A stretch of 64,000 nt of DNA from Lagopus muta (taxonomy: Eukaryota; Chordata; Aves; Galliformes; Phasianidae): contig NC_064437.1 in assembly GCF_023343835.1 (NCBI RefSeq), positions 53,518,972-53,582,971 of the forward strand, given 5' to 3'. How positions within the stretch are numbered: position 1 is the stretch's first letter; each line of letters opens with the position of its first letter. The position numbers were made by a program, and so were the translations under genes. Shown here one piece after another: positions 37,481-49,916 of this stretch. Under the pieces are notes generated by a model. That model saw nothing but the letters and a program-made list of their open reading frames with translations. It was not told the origin of the DNA and did no database searches.

Positions 37481-38600
37481 CCCGTCGGGCACATCCCATG
37501 GGGGGCGGCGGCAGCGTCACCACGACCGTCGGGGTGGGGGCCGCAGCCACAGAGGGGGCCGGCAGCGGGCATCACTCACAGCAACAGATCCCTGCCTCTG
37601 GGGGAGTCTGTGCTCCTCGTCCATTTTGGGCAGCCTCTTTGTCTTCACAGACGGTGCCTTGGCACCACCGGATCCCTGCCGCGTCCCCCACCCCCGCCTC
37701 AGGCTCCGGGATGGAGGAGCCGCGGGCCCACCTGGGCTGCGGGCGGGGCGAGCACAGCCCCAGTAGGAGCGGGAGCAGGGCGCAATGCACTGCCCCGGCA
37801 CAAGCACAGTCCCCGGCACGATGCAACCCCCCTTGCTCGGGGCGTCCCCGAGCTCCAGCGGCGCAGCCCCAAACCCTGAGCGGAACGGGCCGGGAGGATG
37901 GGCTGCACCGCCACCAGACCCGCACGTCCCTTCCTCCCCCGCAGCTGTGGTCACCCCAAAATCCCCGCCAGGTGTCCCCCGCCTCCATCCTGCCCCGGGC
38001 CCTGCTGCCGCCGGCACCGCTCCCAGCGCCCCCCGACCCCCGATCACCTCCGTCCCGAAGCCTCTCCGCAGCCCGGCCCGGCGCACAGAACCGCACCGGC
38101 ACCGGACCCGGCACCGGACCGTACCTGTGCACGCAGTGCCAGACCCGACACTCGCAGCCAGCGCACCCGGCGCCCGCACCCAGCACCCCAAATCCTGCCC
38201 GGTGATGAGCCAGCACCCCGTGCTCAGCACTCGCACCCTACGCTGGGGCACGCAGCACCTCGTCTGCGGATCCAAAGCCCCAGATCCAGTACCCGAACCC
38301 CGCACCCCACCGGTAGCTGGCCCCGATCCCATCTCCCCGGCGCTTGCCTGCGGCTCGGCTCGGTCCGGTTCCGCCCGGCGCGGCGCGGCGCTGGCTGAGC
38401 TGCCCTCCGCAGGTCGCTGTGCGCGGCCCCGCCGTGGGCCGTGCCGCGCCGCCCGCACTACGGCGCCCCCTGCCGGCCGCCCTGCGCGCCGCGCTCCGCC
38501 CCGGGTCTGTGAGGGCCACGGACCTGCGGTGCTGCGGGGGCCGGATCGCGGAGCGGCGGGAGTGCCCTCCAAGTCCCGCAGCACCCCGGCTTGAGGCCAC
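37480..38600 (-). promoter_or_regulatory. CpG island, probable SEMA4G promoter
   Basis: This is the only CpG-dense stretch upstream of SEMA4G. It has many GC boxes, and a possible minus-strand donor (GTGCACAG before GTACGGTC) lies near 38126. Long open frames here on both strands are composition artefacts. The link to SEMA4G is inferred from position. Confidence 0.5.
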
Positions 38601-39619
38601 CCCGGTCCCCGAACCCGGTGGGTGGGTGCCTGGAGCACGGCCAGCAGCCAGGTGCAGGAGCCTACACGCCCAGCTGGGCACCGCGCCCGGCCTCGAGCTG
38701 TGTGAGGGCAAAGTCCTCAACGGGGGAAACAACAGCACAGCCTCGTCGCACCACAGCCAGTTTGCAGCCAAAGATTCCCTGGTGTGCTGCCCTGGGGGTG
38801 CTGGCACCCTGTGCGTGGGGCGTGCTGGGAGTGCTGAGCCCCTCGGAGCCTCCTCTGCCCCACGTGGCTGAGCCCTCCTTCCTCATCCGTCACTAAGACG
38901 CGAAGCTCAAGCGCGGCATGCAATCTGCAGGTCGCATCTAGGGCACTGGGAAGCTGGCTGGAGCGGGAGGTGGGTGCTGTGCCTCCCTGCCGTGTTGGCA
39001 GAGCCGTGCAGCACCGCTCCCAGCGCACTGCCCTCTCCCCAGGCTGCTGGCCGCTCTCCCGCCACGCCTGCACGCTCCAGCGGCTCATTGCCATTTCCTC
39101 CCGTCCTCACTTCTCCTCCACACCTCGCCTTGCCTCCTGCCCACCCCATGGAAGACTGACACCTGCGCACCGGGTTCACCGCAGCCCTGCCTGGCACAGC
39201 CAACCAGACCCAGAGCACAGCAGGGCAGCAGCGCTGCCCACACAGCTTTTTTGGGATGGAGAATTCAGAGCGTGTGGTCCCCTGGGTTGCATCCCGACTC
39301 CACTGTGGCATGGCAGGGGGGAAGCCACCTGCACACCAGCCGTCCCTATGGGGAGGTCAAGGAGGCTCTGCTGCCTGCAATTGCCTTCCTGGTACAAGGA
39401 TGGGCACAGGAGAGCTGTTTGCAAGCACCAGCCATGGTTCAACCCATTTCTCCCCAGGTCCCATCCCATCCCGTCCTGTCCCGCAGCAGCACTCCTGTCC
39501 GCCCACGTGGCCCCAAGCCCAAATTCAGGCTGTGCTAGCTCCTGGCCTTGGAGTGGGGTAATTAGTGCATGAGCAAAGAGCAAGCTGAGCGCGGTGTGCT
39601 CCACACTGCCTATTTACAG

Positions 39620-39700
39620 GCCTGAGCTTGCGAGGCTTTAATTAATTAACGCGAGTCATCGGCAGCTGGAAACAGATCTATTTTCAGAGCTTCCGCTTGC
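39620..39700. promoter_or_regulatory. Candidate enhancer core with TAATTAATTAA
   Basis: A compact AT-rich island holds TTTAATTAATTAACG (overlapping homeodomain cores), then a CAGCTG E-box and AACAGATCT. It has no open frame and no repeat signature. A regulatory role is inference from texture. Confidence 0.3.
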
Positions 39701-41219
39701 TCTGCTGCCCCCATGAGATTCTCCGGAGCAATGGAGGGCCCTGCTGGTGCAGACGCCGGGCCTTGCCTACCATGTGAAGCCTTCCTGGGGCTGCAGCTGG
39801 AGCCGGGGGCCCAACGCAGTGCAGTTCTGCTCCAGCTTTGTGGCGCAGTGCAGCCGGGTGGGGAAGAAGAAGAGGAGCAGCTGCTGCAGTGCCCAGCTGT
39901 CCAGCCCAGCCTGGCTGCTCCGTAATTGCCCTTTGTGCCACTCAGAACACCTGGCTGGTTCCCAGTGAGCCTGCCTGCAGCCCGCTTTGCCCCTCTGACA
40001 CCCAGCCAGCACGGTGATGGCTTCCATATCACACCACACCCCCATCCCAAGTGACACCACTAACAAGAACACAGCCACAGTGCTCCTTTTACTGTTGGGA
40101 TCATCTCACAACGTGGAGAGTGCCGCTGCCCTTGGCACACAGGGTGCTCCAGGCTGCCCCCAGTTTGCTGCCTTTGGTCAGAAAGCACTTGGTGGGGAGG
40201 CTGGGCTGCTCCTGGTGCTGCTCCTCCTTTGCTCCAAGCAAGAGCAGCAAAATGCAGCTCCATTGCAGGGATTTGGCTCGGTGCCGCCAGTTACAAAACC
40301 TCCTCGTGCTGGGAGCTGGGGATTTATGAAACCCTGTGAAATCCATGCTAATCCAGCATGGTGCCCACCAGCTCGAGTCCCCAAGCCTGTACTGAAAGGG
40401 GTGCAGAAAGAGCCCCTTGGTTCTGGATGAACCCATCACAGGAAAGGCAGCAGCACTCCCCCAGCTCCCCTGCATCCCACCAGGCACAGCACAGAGCTGG
40501 AACACGGAGCCATTGGTGCTCAGGTCATCCTGATCTGGCACAGTTCTTGTGAGCCCCGCCAAGCGCATCGGCCCTGGGATGAATGCTCCAGTAGGCGCAG
40601 AGCATGAAAGGCACAGGATCCTCTTCCATTGAAGTGTTGAGCAAAGTTTCCGAACCACCGTTCCTTGGGGCCGGGACCCAGCAAGGAAAATTACAATTGC
40701 AGGATTTGTCTGAGAAAGTTGTAATGTGCCAGAAGCCAGGGGCATGGCCAACCATTGCTGCTGCGGCTCCAGCAGGCACTTAGGGCTCAGTTTCTTTTAT
40801 GGATGAGACTTTTCCCTGACTCCGTTCAGCAGCACATGTCACTGCCCCCAACCCCTGCACAATTGGATGCCACACTCCCCCCAGCCGGTGCCGACGTTTA
40901 CAAGTGGAAATGGGGATGCTTTGCCCAGGTGCCGGTTGGCTGCAGGGAGCAGCAGCTGAGTCACGGCAGCCTCCGCCTGCCCTCCCCTGCCCTGCTGCCC
41001 CAGGGAAAGGCAGGGGAAGCCTTCCCAGCCGGTCCGGATGGACAGACAGCACACGGCAAGGGCAGGTCAGCAGCAGTGGGACAGGAGGAAGCAGAAACAC
41101 TCCAGGGATGAGCAGCGATGGCAGGGACGCAGCCACACACTGCCAACTGAAGGGCTGTGACCTCTCCCTCCTGCACACGGAGCCCAGGCTGCTGCCATCC
41201 ACACGATTTAAGCAGCAGC

Positions 41220-41410
41220 CTCGGCAGCACCGTAAATAACCTGCAAGCGCTGGCAGCCGAAGCTGAGCGCGTACATCACTCTCACGGTTTTTCTTCGCCT
41301 CTGACACTTTGATAGGGGCGAGGGGGTGGGGGAAGGAGAGGAGCTTCCAAAATTTATGAGCTGGGATTTAAAAATACATCTGCTAGAGAAGCGCTGCAGA
41401 GATGGGGAGG
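41220..41410. promoter_or_regulatory. Candidate conserved noncoding element
   Basis: AGCGCGTACATCACTCTCACGG, then CACTTTGATAGG (TCF/LEF-like core) and AAAATTTATGAGC with TTTAAAAATACATCT form an AT-rich, low-repeat block between GC-rich flanks. It is not coding on either strand. Conservation is untested. Confidence 0.3.
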
Positions 41411-42639
41411 AGGGCGGCTGCAAGGCTGCCTTCAGGAAGGCGCAGCAGGGAGCCGGCAGAGCTGGGAGAGCTGCGTGGCTGTGTCGAAAGCAGAGTGCCC
41501 TGGGGGGACTGCACTGCAAGTGGCGCCTGTCCTTGCCGTGCATGACAAGGCTCCTGTGAAACAAGAGGTAGGGGCAACAAATCAGGTGCTAAAATCCCTC
41601 CAGCCCTATGGTAACGTCAGCTGCCATTCAGAGCCGGTCGGGCTCTCAGCTCCTCTTGCCTGCAGCTTCTCCTCTCCATCCCCAAGACGACCATCCATCC
41701 ACCCTCCCATGGCTCCCGGCCTCCTCTGGGCACAGAGCCTTTGTTGAGGAGGGGCGTGCAGCTGGGATGTAGCCGAGACATCTCCTCGGTGGGGAATCAT
41801 GGGTCAGAAAATGAAGCCAAGTGGACGTCAGGAAGAATCACTGTGATATCCGAGTGCTCGGCCTTACAGGCACTGCCCCAGTGGGGTGCTGCACAGTGAG
41901 CGGCTGAGAAAGGCTGCCCAATCCCAAGCAACATTTAAAAGTAATTTAGACTGAGCGACAATGATGCTCAAAGCAAGTATTTGTCTGCTGAGACAAAATG
42001 AGCTATTTCAGTCTCGCCTCTGGTTTTAGTTTTCTTTCCAAGTCAGAGGACTGGCAAAGGCTGAGCTCAGGCCTTCCTGCACAACCCGCAGCTCCCTCGC
42101 TCCTCCAGAGCGATGCTGTGAGTGCACAGGATCGTCCCAAGGATCACAGCCCCGCTGAGGGTGATGCTCTGCCATGGAAACATCTCCCTCCAAACAACAC
42201 ATCTATCAGCATGCATCTCAAAAGCAGCCCAGCCTCTGTGACGTGGTGAATTTTGCTTCCATCTGAGGAAGATGGCAGCCGTACCTGCTGAGTGCTGTTT
42301 GTTAAAGCTCTGGGGTAACCCATGGAAGGGATGTCAGAGGAGCCTTGGGCACATGCCGTGTGGATATGCAACTTCTCCAACATGGGCTTTGCAGCTCAGT
42401 GCAATTTTTCTGCAGTCTTTGGTCTGCATCTCACCACTACCTCTGCTGCACAACCAAGTTAATGTATTCCAAAGCCTGACGGATTTCCCCCTACGCAGTC
42501 AGATTTTGGGAAGTTACACCGAAATGCCTCACTCACAAACAGCCTTTGTCCTAAGGTGTTTATGGACTGGGCAGCATTCATCACATCCTGGTGTTCTAGC
42601 ACATCTCCTATTACATGACGGTGTAAATGGAGCTTCTTA

Positions 42640-42770
42640 AGAGTCAGCTGAATTCCTTTGATTCATGTCCATGCATATCCATACAGCTAATTTACCTTTA
42701 TAAACAACAAGGAAAAAAAAAGAAAAGAGAAGAGGAGGGAGCTATTAAAGCCAGTGTCAAAGCCAGCAAA
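42640..42770. promoter_or_regulatory. Candidate conserved noncoding element with SOX- and homeobox-like words
   Basis: CATGCATATCCATACAGCTAA, then TTTATAAACAACAAGG and AGCTATTAAAGCC, surround a purine run. ACAACAAGG resembles a SOX site. There is no coding potential. Confidence 0.28.
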
Positions 42771-43199
42771 GCGCACACCGCAGGGCTGGGTTAATGAGCA
42801 GCCGGCTGGCCGGAGCCGGGCCGCTGTCCCAGCACGACTGACTCAGCCCAGCAGCCTGAGCACGCAGCTCTGGGCACCCGCAGCTCCTGGGCTGCACCGA
42901 GGTGCTGGGGGCTGTGGGGCTGCATGCAGCCTGTGACACCGGGGCTTCTCGCAGCCATCGCACACGGGTGGCCCGGCCAGCCCTCCCGCTGCACTTCAGG
43001 GGAAAGAAAGCCGACCACGGATGCATTGCTATGCATATAGGAGGCATCGATTTTGTACGGCACGCCAAGGCCGCTCCGTGCACATCGCGTGACCGGCCGA
43101 GCAAGCAGCGTCCCCCTGCCTGCCAGGCAATGTCACCAGCAGCTCCCTGCAAGGACACTTCCAAGGCGAGGGAGCGGGGATCTGCCAGACACCCGTCAC

Positions 43200-43620
43200 C
43201 ATCGTTTATTCTCGTCATTTCTGACCCTCGGGGTAGGAAGAACATCAGAGCACTGCGGGCACGAAACAACAAGCTTTGTAGGTCATATCAGCGTGCTAAG
43301 CCCCATTAGGAACCGCAGCACGAAGCATGAATAATACTCCTTTTATTCCACCATATACCTCAACGCCCTTTAAATAAATGTAAATGGTTATTTACGGACA
43401 GGGTTTGTGTGGCACTGCTCACAAACTCGGGACTCCAGCGGAGCTGGAGCAATAAGTTTGCTATCTCCCCTACATACAAGTCAGGGTAACCACAGCGCTG
43501 ATAGGATTAGCGATTGCCCAAGGGATCCCTGGCAAAAGCGCAGCGGGAGAGCGCTGTAAATCTTACACGAGCGGATTTATGTGCTGCCCATTAGCCCGGA
43601 GCTGCAGAGCAGCAGTCCTC
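43200..43620. promoter_or_regulatory. Candidate conserved noncoding element block
   Basis: About 400 bases of balanced, non-repetitive sequence contain TTTATTCTCGTC, GCATGAATAATAC, TTTAAATAAATGTAAATGG, AATAAGTTTGC and TAGGATTAGCGATTG (a bicoid-type TAATCC/GGATTA core). No frame is open across it. Its neighbour at 43020-43045 has an octamer-like TATGCATAT. This texture resembles a developmental enhancer. PAX2 is the plausible target by synteny. Confidence 0.33.
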
Positions 43621-46600
43621 TCATGCCACACTCTCCGAAGGACAGCGAGGCAGCACAAACTTCGAAAGATTGCAAGGTTGGGACCTTCAAGAAGCAACTG
43701 GGTCATTTCTGAAAAGCAGAGAGCGGGCCAACCTAGACAGCTTCCCTTAAACCCCTTCAGCAAATAACTGCATCGATTGCCAAAAATTATCTGATAAAGC
43801 AAAGCCAGGGAGAGACGCAGTGAGTCATCCCCTCCCCAGCGCATTAACTCCCTTTTGTCTTTGCCAAGGCTGGAGCAGGCCGAGGTTGCCCCCAAGAGGC
43901 AAACCCGACACAGCAGCTATAGAGGGAAATACCGAATTCTGTCCCGAAGGTATCACATGGACAAGATTTAAAATCCAGCCTCACATTCCTTTGTTTCTGC
44001 TTCTCTGCTAGCCGACATCATCTATCGGATGGGGTGGGAGATGGGATTGGGTCCCCGTCCCACACCCTCCAGGATACAGCTTGGAAGATCTCAGCCAGGG
44101 ATGGCTGCTTTCACTTCACAGAGCCTGATGGATTTTTCTGCCATTAAAACATTTTTTGAACATCTCTGCTTTCAGCCTCCACAACATCCTGAGGCAAGAA
44201 GATCCCCAGCTCCACCATCTCCGTTTGAGGCTTTGAGCCTTTGTGCTAATAAAAGAACTACAGAGTCTGAAGCCAAATTACAGAGCAGCACTGAGTAACT
44301 TCACTCTATTCACCCATTTTCAGGCCATTTGACTAGAGAGCTCTCCATCCATCTCACTTTCCAACATCACAACTATTATCTATTTCCCAGCCGATGAGAT
44401 GCAGCCTGCAGACGATAGCAGCTTGCTTTGTTCCTCCCCTATACACGCACATGGGCTCCATCCCAGAGGGCTGAACCCAGACAAGGCTGTAACCTTGGCT
44501 CTGACGCAGCTGGAGCTGCTCAACGAGAGGACACGGGCAGCTGGAGCGCCCCAGCTGTGAGGGATGGGGGTTACTTACTGCTTTGTGCTGGGCTCCTGGT
44601 GGGTCCCCCTGCACCACCCCGCATCCCCAGCTTACGGTCAGCTCCGTGCCATAGGTGACATCTCCAGAACAGCTGCCGCGCTCGCTCCTGCCAGGCTCTT
44701 AATTACGAGGAAGGCTGACACAGTTTCTCAGCAAACAGCAGCCGCGTACTGCGGGGAAAAACAGAATGAGGGCAAAGGAAAAAAAATGGGCTGATAGGAA
44801 GAGAAAATCAACTGGAATGAAAAACACGTTGAGCTGTGCAAACTTTACCATAACAATGTAGGAGCCCAAATGCTGACAAAATAGGTTAGTACACAGGGGA
44901 GGCAGGCAGTGCTCCACGGCTGCATAAGAGAAGCGATATGCGACACAGCAACTGGGTGAGCAACACCTGCCAGGCCTCCCTCTGGCTGGGTGTAGGGCAA
45001 AGCAAGTGGATTCAGTTTCCAGCATGCAGATCAGTTCTGTGAGCCTGAGGAGCCCACAGCTGCCCCGCATGATTTATGCTGCCTTTTTAAAGCCTGCAGC
45101 GTGAAGAGAGCACCAAACTTACGGCCTAGCCTTCCTCTCCCCAGCACCGGGCCTGCCAGCCTTAAGCTGTTATTTTTATTCCGGTCAGCTAGGAGGAGAT
45201 GGACCTCATGCTACTGAGCTGCAGCAGCCAAGACCTCCATCTCTAAGCAGGCTTTGAGAAAAGAGCTGGAATTAAGTGGCAAAGCCCTGGAGCCTTTAAG
45301 CTGTCCCCAGCAGTCACAACCCTGGTGAAGAACCCTCACCCAGCAGTCCCAAAGCAGCAGAGATCTTATTTACCCTGCAGGACGAAAGGAGCGTGGCTCA
45401 CCCGGCTTCTAGCAGCTGCAGCACTGAGCGTCAGCCCAAAGGAAAGCACGGCGAAAAGGGTGCGTGCCAGTGGCCCCATTTACTACGGCCAGGAGCCCTC
45501 CTCCCCACATCACATGGGGTAAGCCACCTCAGGCAGCCCCGGGCCGGTGGCAGAGCCTGGGCCGCCCCGATGACGGACACAGGAAGGATTCCAGCTGAGC
45601 CGCCACCTCCTCCCCCGTTACCTCCCTGCAGGGAGCCGGGAGGGGGCGGGGAGGCTGGAGGAGATGAGGTGCTGCTCACCGGGCTGAGGGAGACGCGCAG
45701 AGAGCTGCAAGAGCAGCTGAATGCTGCTTAAAGCCCACCTGGAAACACATCTCGACAGGCAGCGCTCACAGCAGGCGTGGGGACTCGCTTTCAGCACCCA
45801 CGGCAAAGGATCAAGGCAGGCAGACGGGGATGTTTTCCCTCTCTCACCACCCAGCGCCGCTTCTGATAGCAGGTAAAGCGTTCCCTTTCAAATTCCGGAC
45901 TACAAAGACGAAGAAATGCCGGCTGAAAGAAGTCAGACAGAACTAAAAGCGCCTACTAAAGACCAGCCCTTCGAGGAATTTACTTTCCCTAGGAGCCTTC
46001 CCAGCAGCAGCCCGGGCCGTTCCCCAGCACGGAAAGTCCTTTTCAACACCAGATAAGGAGGGGCCCCATCAGTTAAGCCGGCAAAACATCCACGAGGCAG
46101 AATATCAAGGCATTTGGCAGCCCAGGGGAAGACGGGAAGAATCGCAATCCGAACGTCACTGAGAGCATTCGGATAATATAAACCACAAGGCACGAGCTAA
46201 AGCCGTCCGCGGCCGCCTGACCTCCGGGCAGCCCCTTATCCACGCCGTGCTCCATAAGCGTGGCCCTGCCCTGCCCCCCAGCAGCCCCGCGGCCGGCTCG
46301 CACCGTGCAGGCTCCTGCACGCCCTGCACACCGCCTTGCTGTGCTGCGGGCTGGCTCCCTGCACCGAGTCGATCTCAGGAGCCTTTTCCCTCGAGCAGGC
46401 CAAGCAATAACCCAGCGGGCCCCTCTGGCACAGCAGGGTGGCTCCCACCAGGGAACTTTGGGCTGGAAGGGTTTGTAAGCCCATGGAATGAGTTTGCAGA
46501 AGGAATGGGAGGGCTGCCTCCAGCAAACAGCCCCAGTTGCCCTTTCCAGTAGAGAAAAAAAATAACGAAACACCAAACTTGCACAACTACTGAAAAAAAA

Positions 46601-47249
46601 AAACAACCAAAAACCAGGAACACCCCAACTCAGCCCAGGAATCACGTAGAACAAACGTAGGTGAGCACTGCAATGTCACACCCTCAAGTACTGCGTCCTG
46701 CAGAATCCCCTCTCAGCCCAGTGCCTGGAAGCATCAGCCCAAGCCTCCCTCTGGAGGCTCAGCTGGTGAGTGCAGTGCTGCAGGACAAGGGCAGGCACAG
46801 CCCCGTGGCTGCAGGCAGAGCTCGCCTGCCTGTGCTCAGAAAGCTACCACCGCAGCATCCATCCCTCATGAGACAAAGGCCTTCCACGTGTAAATATCAC
46901 CTCTCCCATCCTATCAGGCAGCCATCTCCCCAGCTGCTCTGCCCTTTAGAGCAGTGTGTTTGTTCATCACCTTTTCCCAGAGGTGTTCTCAGCTCAACTC
47001 CAGGCTTTGGGGACTTCAGAGAGCTCCTGCAGCCACTGCATCAATGATGCATCCGCATGCCCTCCAGCCAGCCCTGCCTGCAGGCCGTTCTGAAATCTGC
47101 TGAAATCCCCTTCCATTACCAAGTTTCACAACAGCTCTGGGAGGACACGAGATGTGCAAATAGCTTTGCAGGCAGGTTTCTTTTTTTTAAAAGCCATGGA
47201 GAGGCTTGTCAGGAGAAAAAGAAAAAAAGAAAAAAAATCAAAGTCACAA

Positions 47250-48748
47250 ATGTATATTTTATAGTCCACTTTTAATTGTTTTTTATCTGTGATTACTGCA
47301 ATGAAGTACACCCAATTGCCCATGAGACAAGATAACATGGTTCTTAGTACAACCAACATAATATCAAAAGATAAACCTCAGTGCAAAAATGTACATCTGA
47401 AGACAACCAAAGCAGTTAAGACATGTAGTGTGCAAACAGCTTTTTTCAATGCATGTAACTTCTGGCTGGGTGAAATAAGATGGCAGCAGGTTTGCTGGGC
47501 CGTTCCTCGCAGCCCTGGAGCAGCACTCAGCTCAGCAGCCCCATTCAAGACATTGCAGCAATGCTTTGGTTCCACCTCTGCCAGGGTACTGACAAGCTCC
47601 AATTCAACCAAAGTCCAGAAGGAGCAACCAAGGGTTGGAACTCAGCTACAGACAGATGGAAGGAAGTCCAGACAAAGAAGGAGGGGGGAAAAAGCCCGAA
47701 TGTATACACAGGCATGAAGCATGAAAACACAGAACTGGCAGAGCTAAGAATTACTCCAAGACTTTCTCCATTTATAGTAAGCTAATCGGCTGTGAACCTA
47801 AGCACTGCAGGAAGACCCAAATAGGACCTGCAGCCGTATTTCTGCACAGCGGTTGATGTGGTGACTTTGTGCACAGACATCGGATTAGAAAAGTCTGGTT
47901 TTATTTTCTCACTGGTCTACTGAATAAAAGTAAGTAACAAAGTGGTTATTTTGTACAGGAAAAACATCCCCAGCACTTTCAAGGTGCTCCAAACTGCAAC
48001 ACGAGGAACAAAGATGCTGATCTAAATTTCACCCCTTTCCTTCTCCAAAATATACAGGACCACAAATTCAATTTTACATGGTAAGAAAATATATACACGT
48101 TAAAGTAAGCGTACTTTTAAAAACCGTATACAACATTAGTGAGAAAAAGACAGGAACATTAATAAAATCACATCCAATATATTCAAACATAAGAAGCAAC
48201 TGCAACCAGATGGAATGTTGTCGCACAAGGAGCGCTGGGCAGAGCAGAGGAGGGCAGTGCATACCTGTATACCGACACACCATTCCTACTTTCAGCCTCA
48301 GACAGTCCTGTTGTCGGAGATTCCATTGAGGTAGATTCAACCGATTCCAAAGAGACACGCTGGGATTAAAAAAGGGACTTCTTTCTGCCCTCAGATAACG
48401 ATGTAACACTCACCGAGACAAAGAGAAGTTAACAGTCCTGTGAAGGGTGCAGAGACTGCAGACTTCGCCTACATTTGAAAGGCAAGACAAAACACCGATT
48501 CCCCAACAGAACCCCCCTGGAGCCTGCGGCCCACTCACAGCAGCTCCTTTACACACAACATGCAGACTTCAGATTTAACTTTAACGTTAACCTTACTTTA
48601 CATTCCTGTCAAGCGGTAGGAAGTTTACTGTACAGGAGAAGATAGGTCAATCTACACAAATTAAAAGGAAACAGTACTATAAAACACAAACGTAGTATTT
48701 AAAAAATCTGGATTTCCCATTTGGTATTCTACCCACTGTAACTTCCTG

Positions 48749-48807
<59 letters not shown>

Positions 48808-49916
48808 CCCACAGAGTACGTTTAAATTACAGCATTCACACGGAAAGCACACACACAGGGATTACATCCTCCTCTCATTACTGCAAACAGCCCACGGAGC
48901 TCTGAGCTCACGCTGTGTATGCAGCAAGACTTTGCACAAAGGAATTCACTACTCATACAGCTTTCAGTTAACGTTCACATGCACTGGCCACCTCTCCTCA
49001 AATCCTCAGACTTGATATTTTAGGAACAGCATTTTCTCCATTTAGAGAAAGTGCTTAAAGGGATTTTTCTTTAAAGAGTAGCACAAGGCCACTCGTGTAA
49101 GGAGAGCTTATTTACAATAGGATCTTACAAAATCACTTCCTGTGCTGTCACATTCACTGCATAAATAACATCTGAAGATGAGGAAGTTAAAACAAATGCA
49201 CTGCAGTAACAGCAAATGCTATTTTGTTATTTGTATTAAGTTCTGCTTTGCTCTGTTGTCTTCTAACAAAGAACAAAGCAGCATCCACTTACATTGTATG
49301 GGCACAGCCTCTCTTCAGCTGTCTCCACCCTCAAGTGAACAAAACACCCCATCACTTGTGCACACATCACTGCCATTTTATTATTTAGAGACACTGGATG
49401 GTCAGACCAATTAATCTTGCTTTGCAGACCAAGATGTGTGGGCAACTCTGCTATTCAGATCAGTAGTGAAGCACTTCCTCACCTGCTTACAACAGAGAAG
49501 GTATAATACTGTTTCTAGACTCATTTCACATCACAGGGCAGTTCTTTTCCAGCCATCCCAAAGCAATACTTGTAGGTTATAGAAAACCAATACACACAGT
49601 TTCCAAAGACACTTCACAATTAACAGCGGAAATAAAGCTTCCTTCAACTTTCAACATGATAAAATTCCATCTAGACAGAGCTACAGAGCTGCTTCAGTTC
49701 ACCCACTTTCAGAAGTGCCACAGTGTTCACAGTAAAAGCAATGCCAATCAAATTGGATCACTGTGTTTTTCATATTTGCTTAAACCAAGCTCAGGTTCTA
49801 ATTCAGGCGGCCAGTAATTCTTGCATTCTGATCAAGGTGAAGCTCCATTCCTTCTGTACATTCCTCGGTTTCAGGTTGTTTTTTTTTGCTGTTATTTCCC
49901 TGATCTAGGCAAGATC
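47250..49916 (-). other. Inferred SLF2 3' UTR
   Basis: Downstream of the SLF2 stop the DNA is AT-rich, free of open frames and mostly free of dispersed repeats. Minus-strand AATAAA signals occur near 49378 and near 47900, so alternative 3' ends are possible. The furthest plausible end is near the A/T-rich patch at 47220-47290. Length and end are inferred. Confidence 0.45.
48751..48804. repeat. (CA)27 microsatellite
   Basis: Fifty-four bases of perfect CA dinucleotides on the plus strand, which would read (TG)27 in the inferred SLF2 transcript. Such a pure run is likely to vary in length between individuals. Confidence 0.97.

Larger units (their letters stand above)
38601..46500. other. Gene-free interval between SEMA4G and SLF2
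   Basis: No coding exon of a known family could be read on either strand over nearly 8 kb. The DNA is mixed: GC-rich single-copy sequence broken by short AT-rich islands that look like conserved noncoding elements (39620-39700, 41220-41410, 42640-42770, 43200-43620). Repeat wording is almost absent, which itself suggests constraint. Confidence 0.45.

Noticed and set aside
37517-38638. Long overlapping open frames on both strands in the CpG island upstream of SEMA4G
   Set aside because: Composition artefact of GC-rich DNA: low-complexity protein with no family resemblance.
41840-41960. Possible degraded CR1 ('ggacgtcaggaagaatcactgtg', 'aggctgcccaatc')
   Set aside because: Only scattered words match the CR1 order and no 3' end could be found, so the support is too weak to list.
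45393-45731. Open frame with PPPPPPLPP and a helical ETRRELQEQLN end, suspected exon
   Set aside because: No splice sites or homologue could be recognised, and the neighbouring sequence has no gene context.
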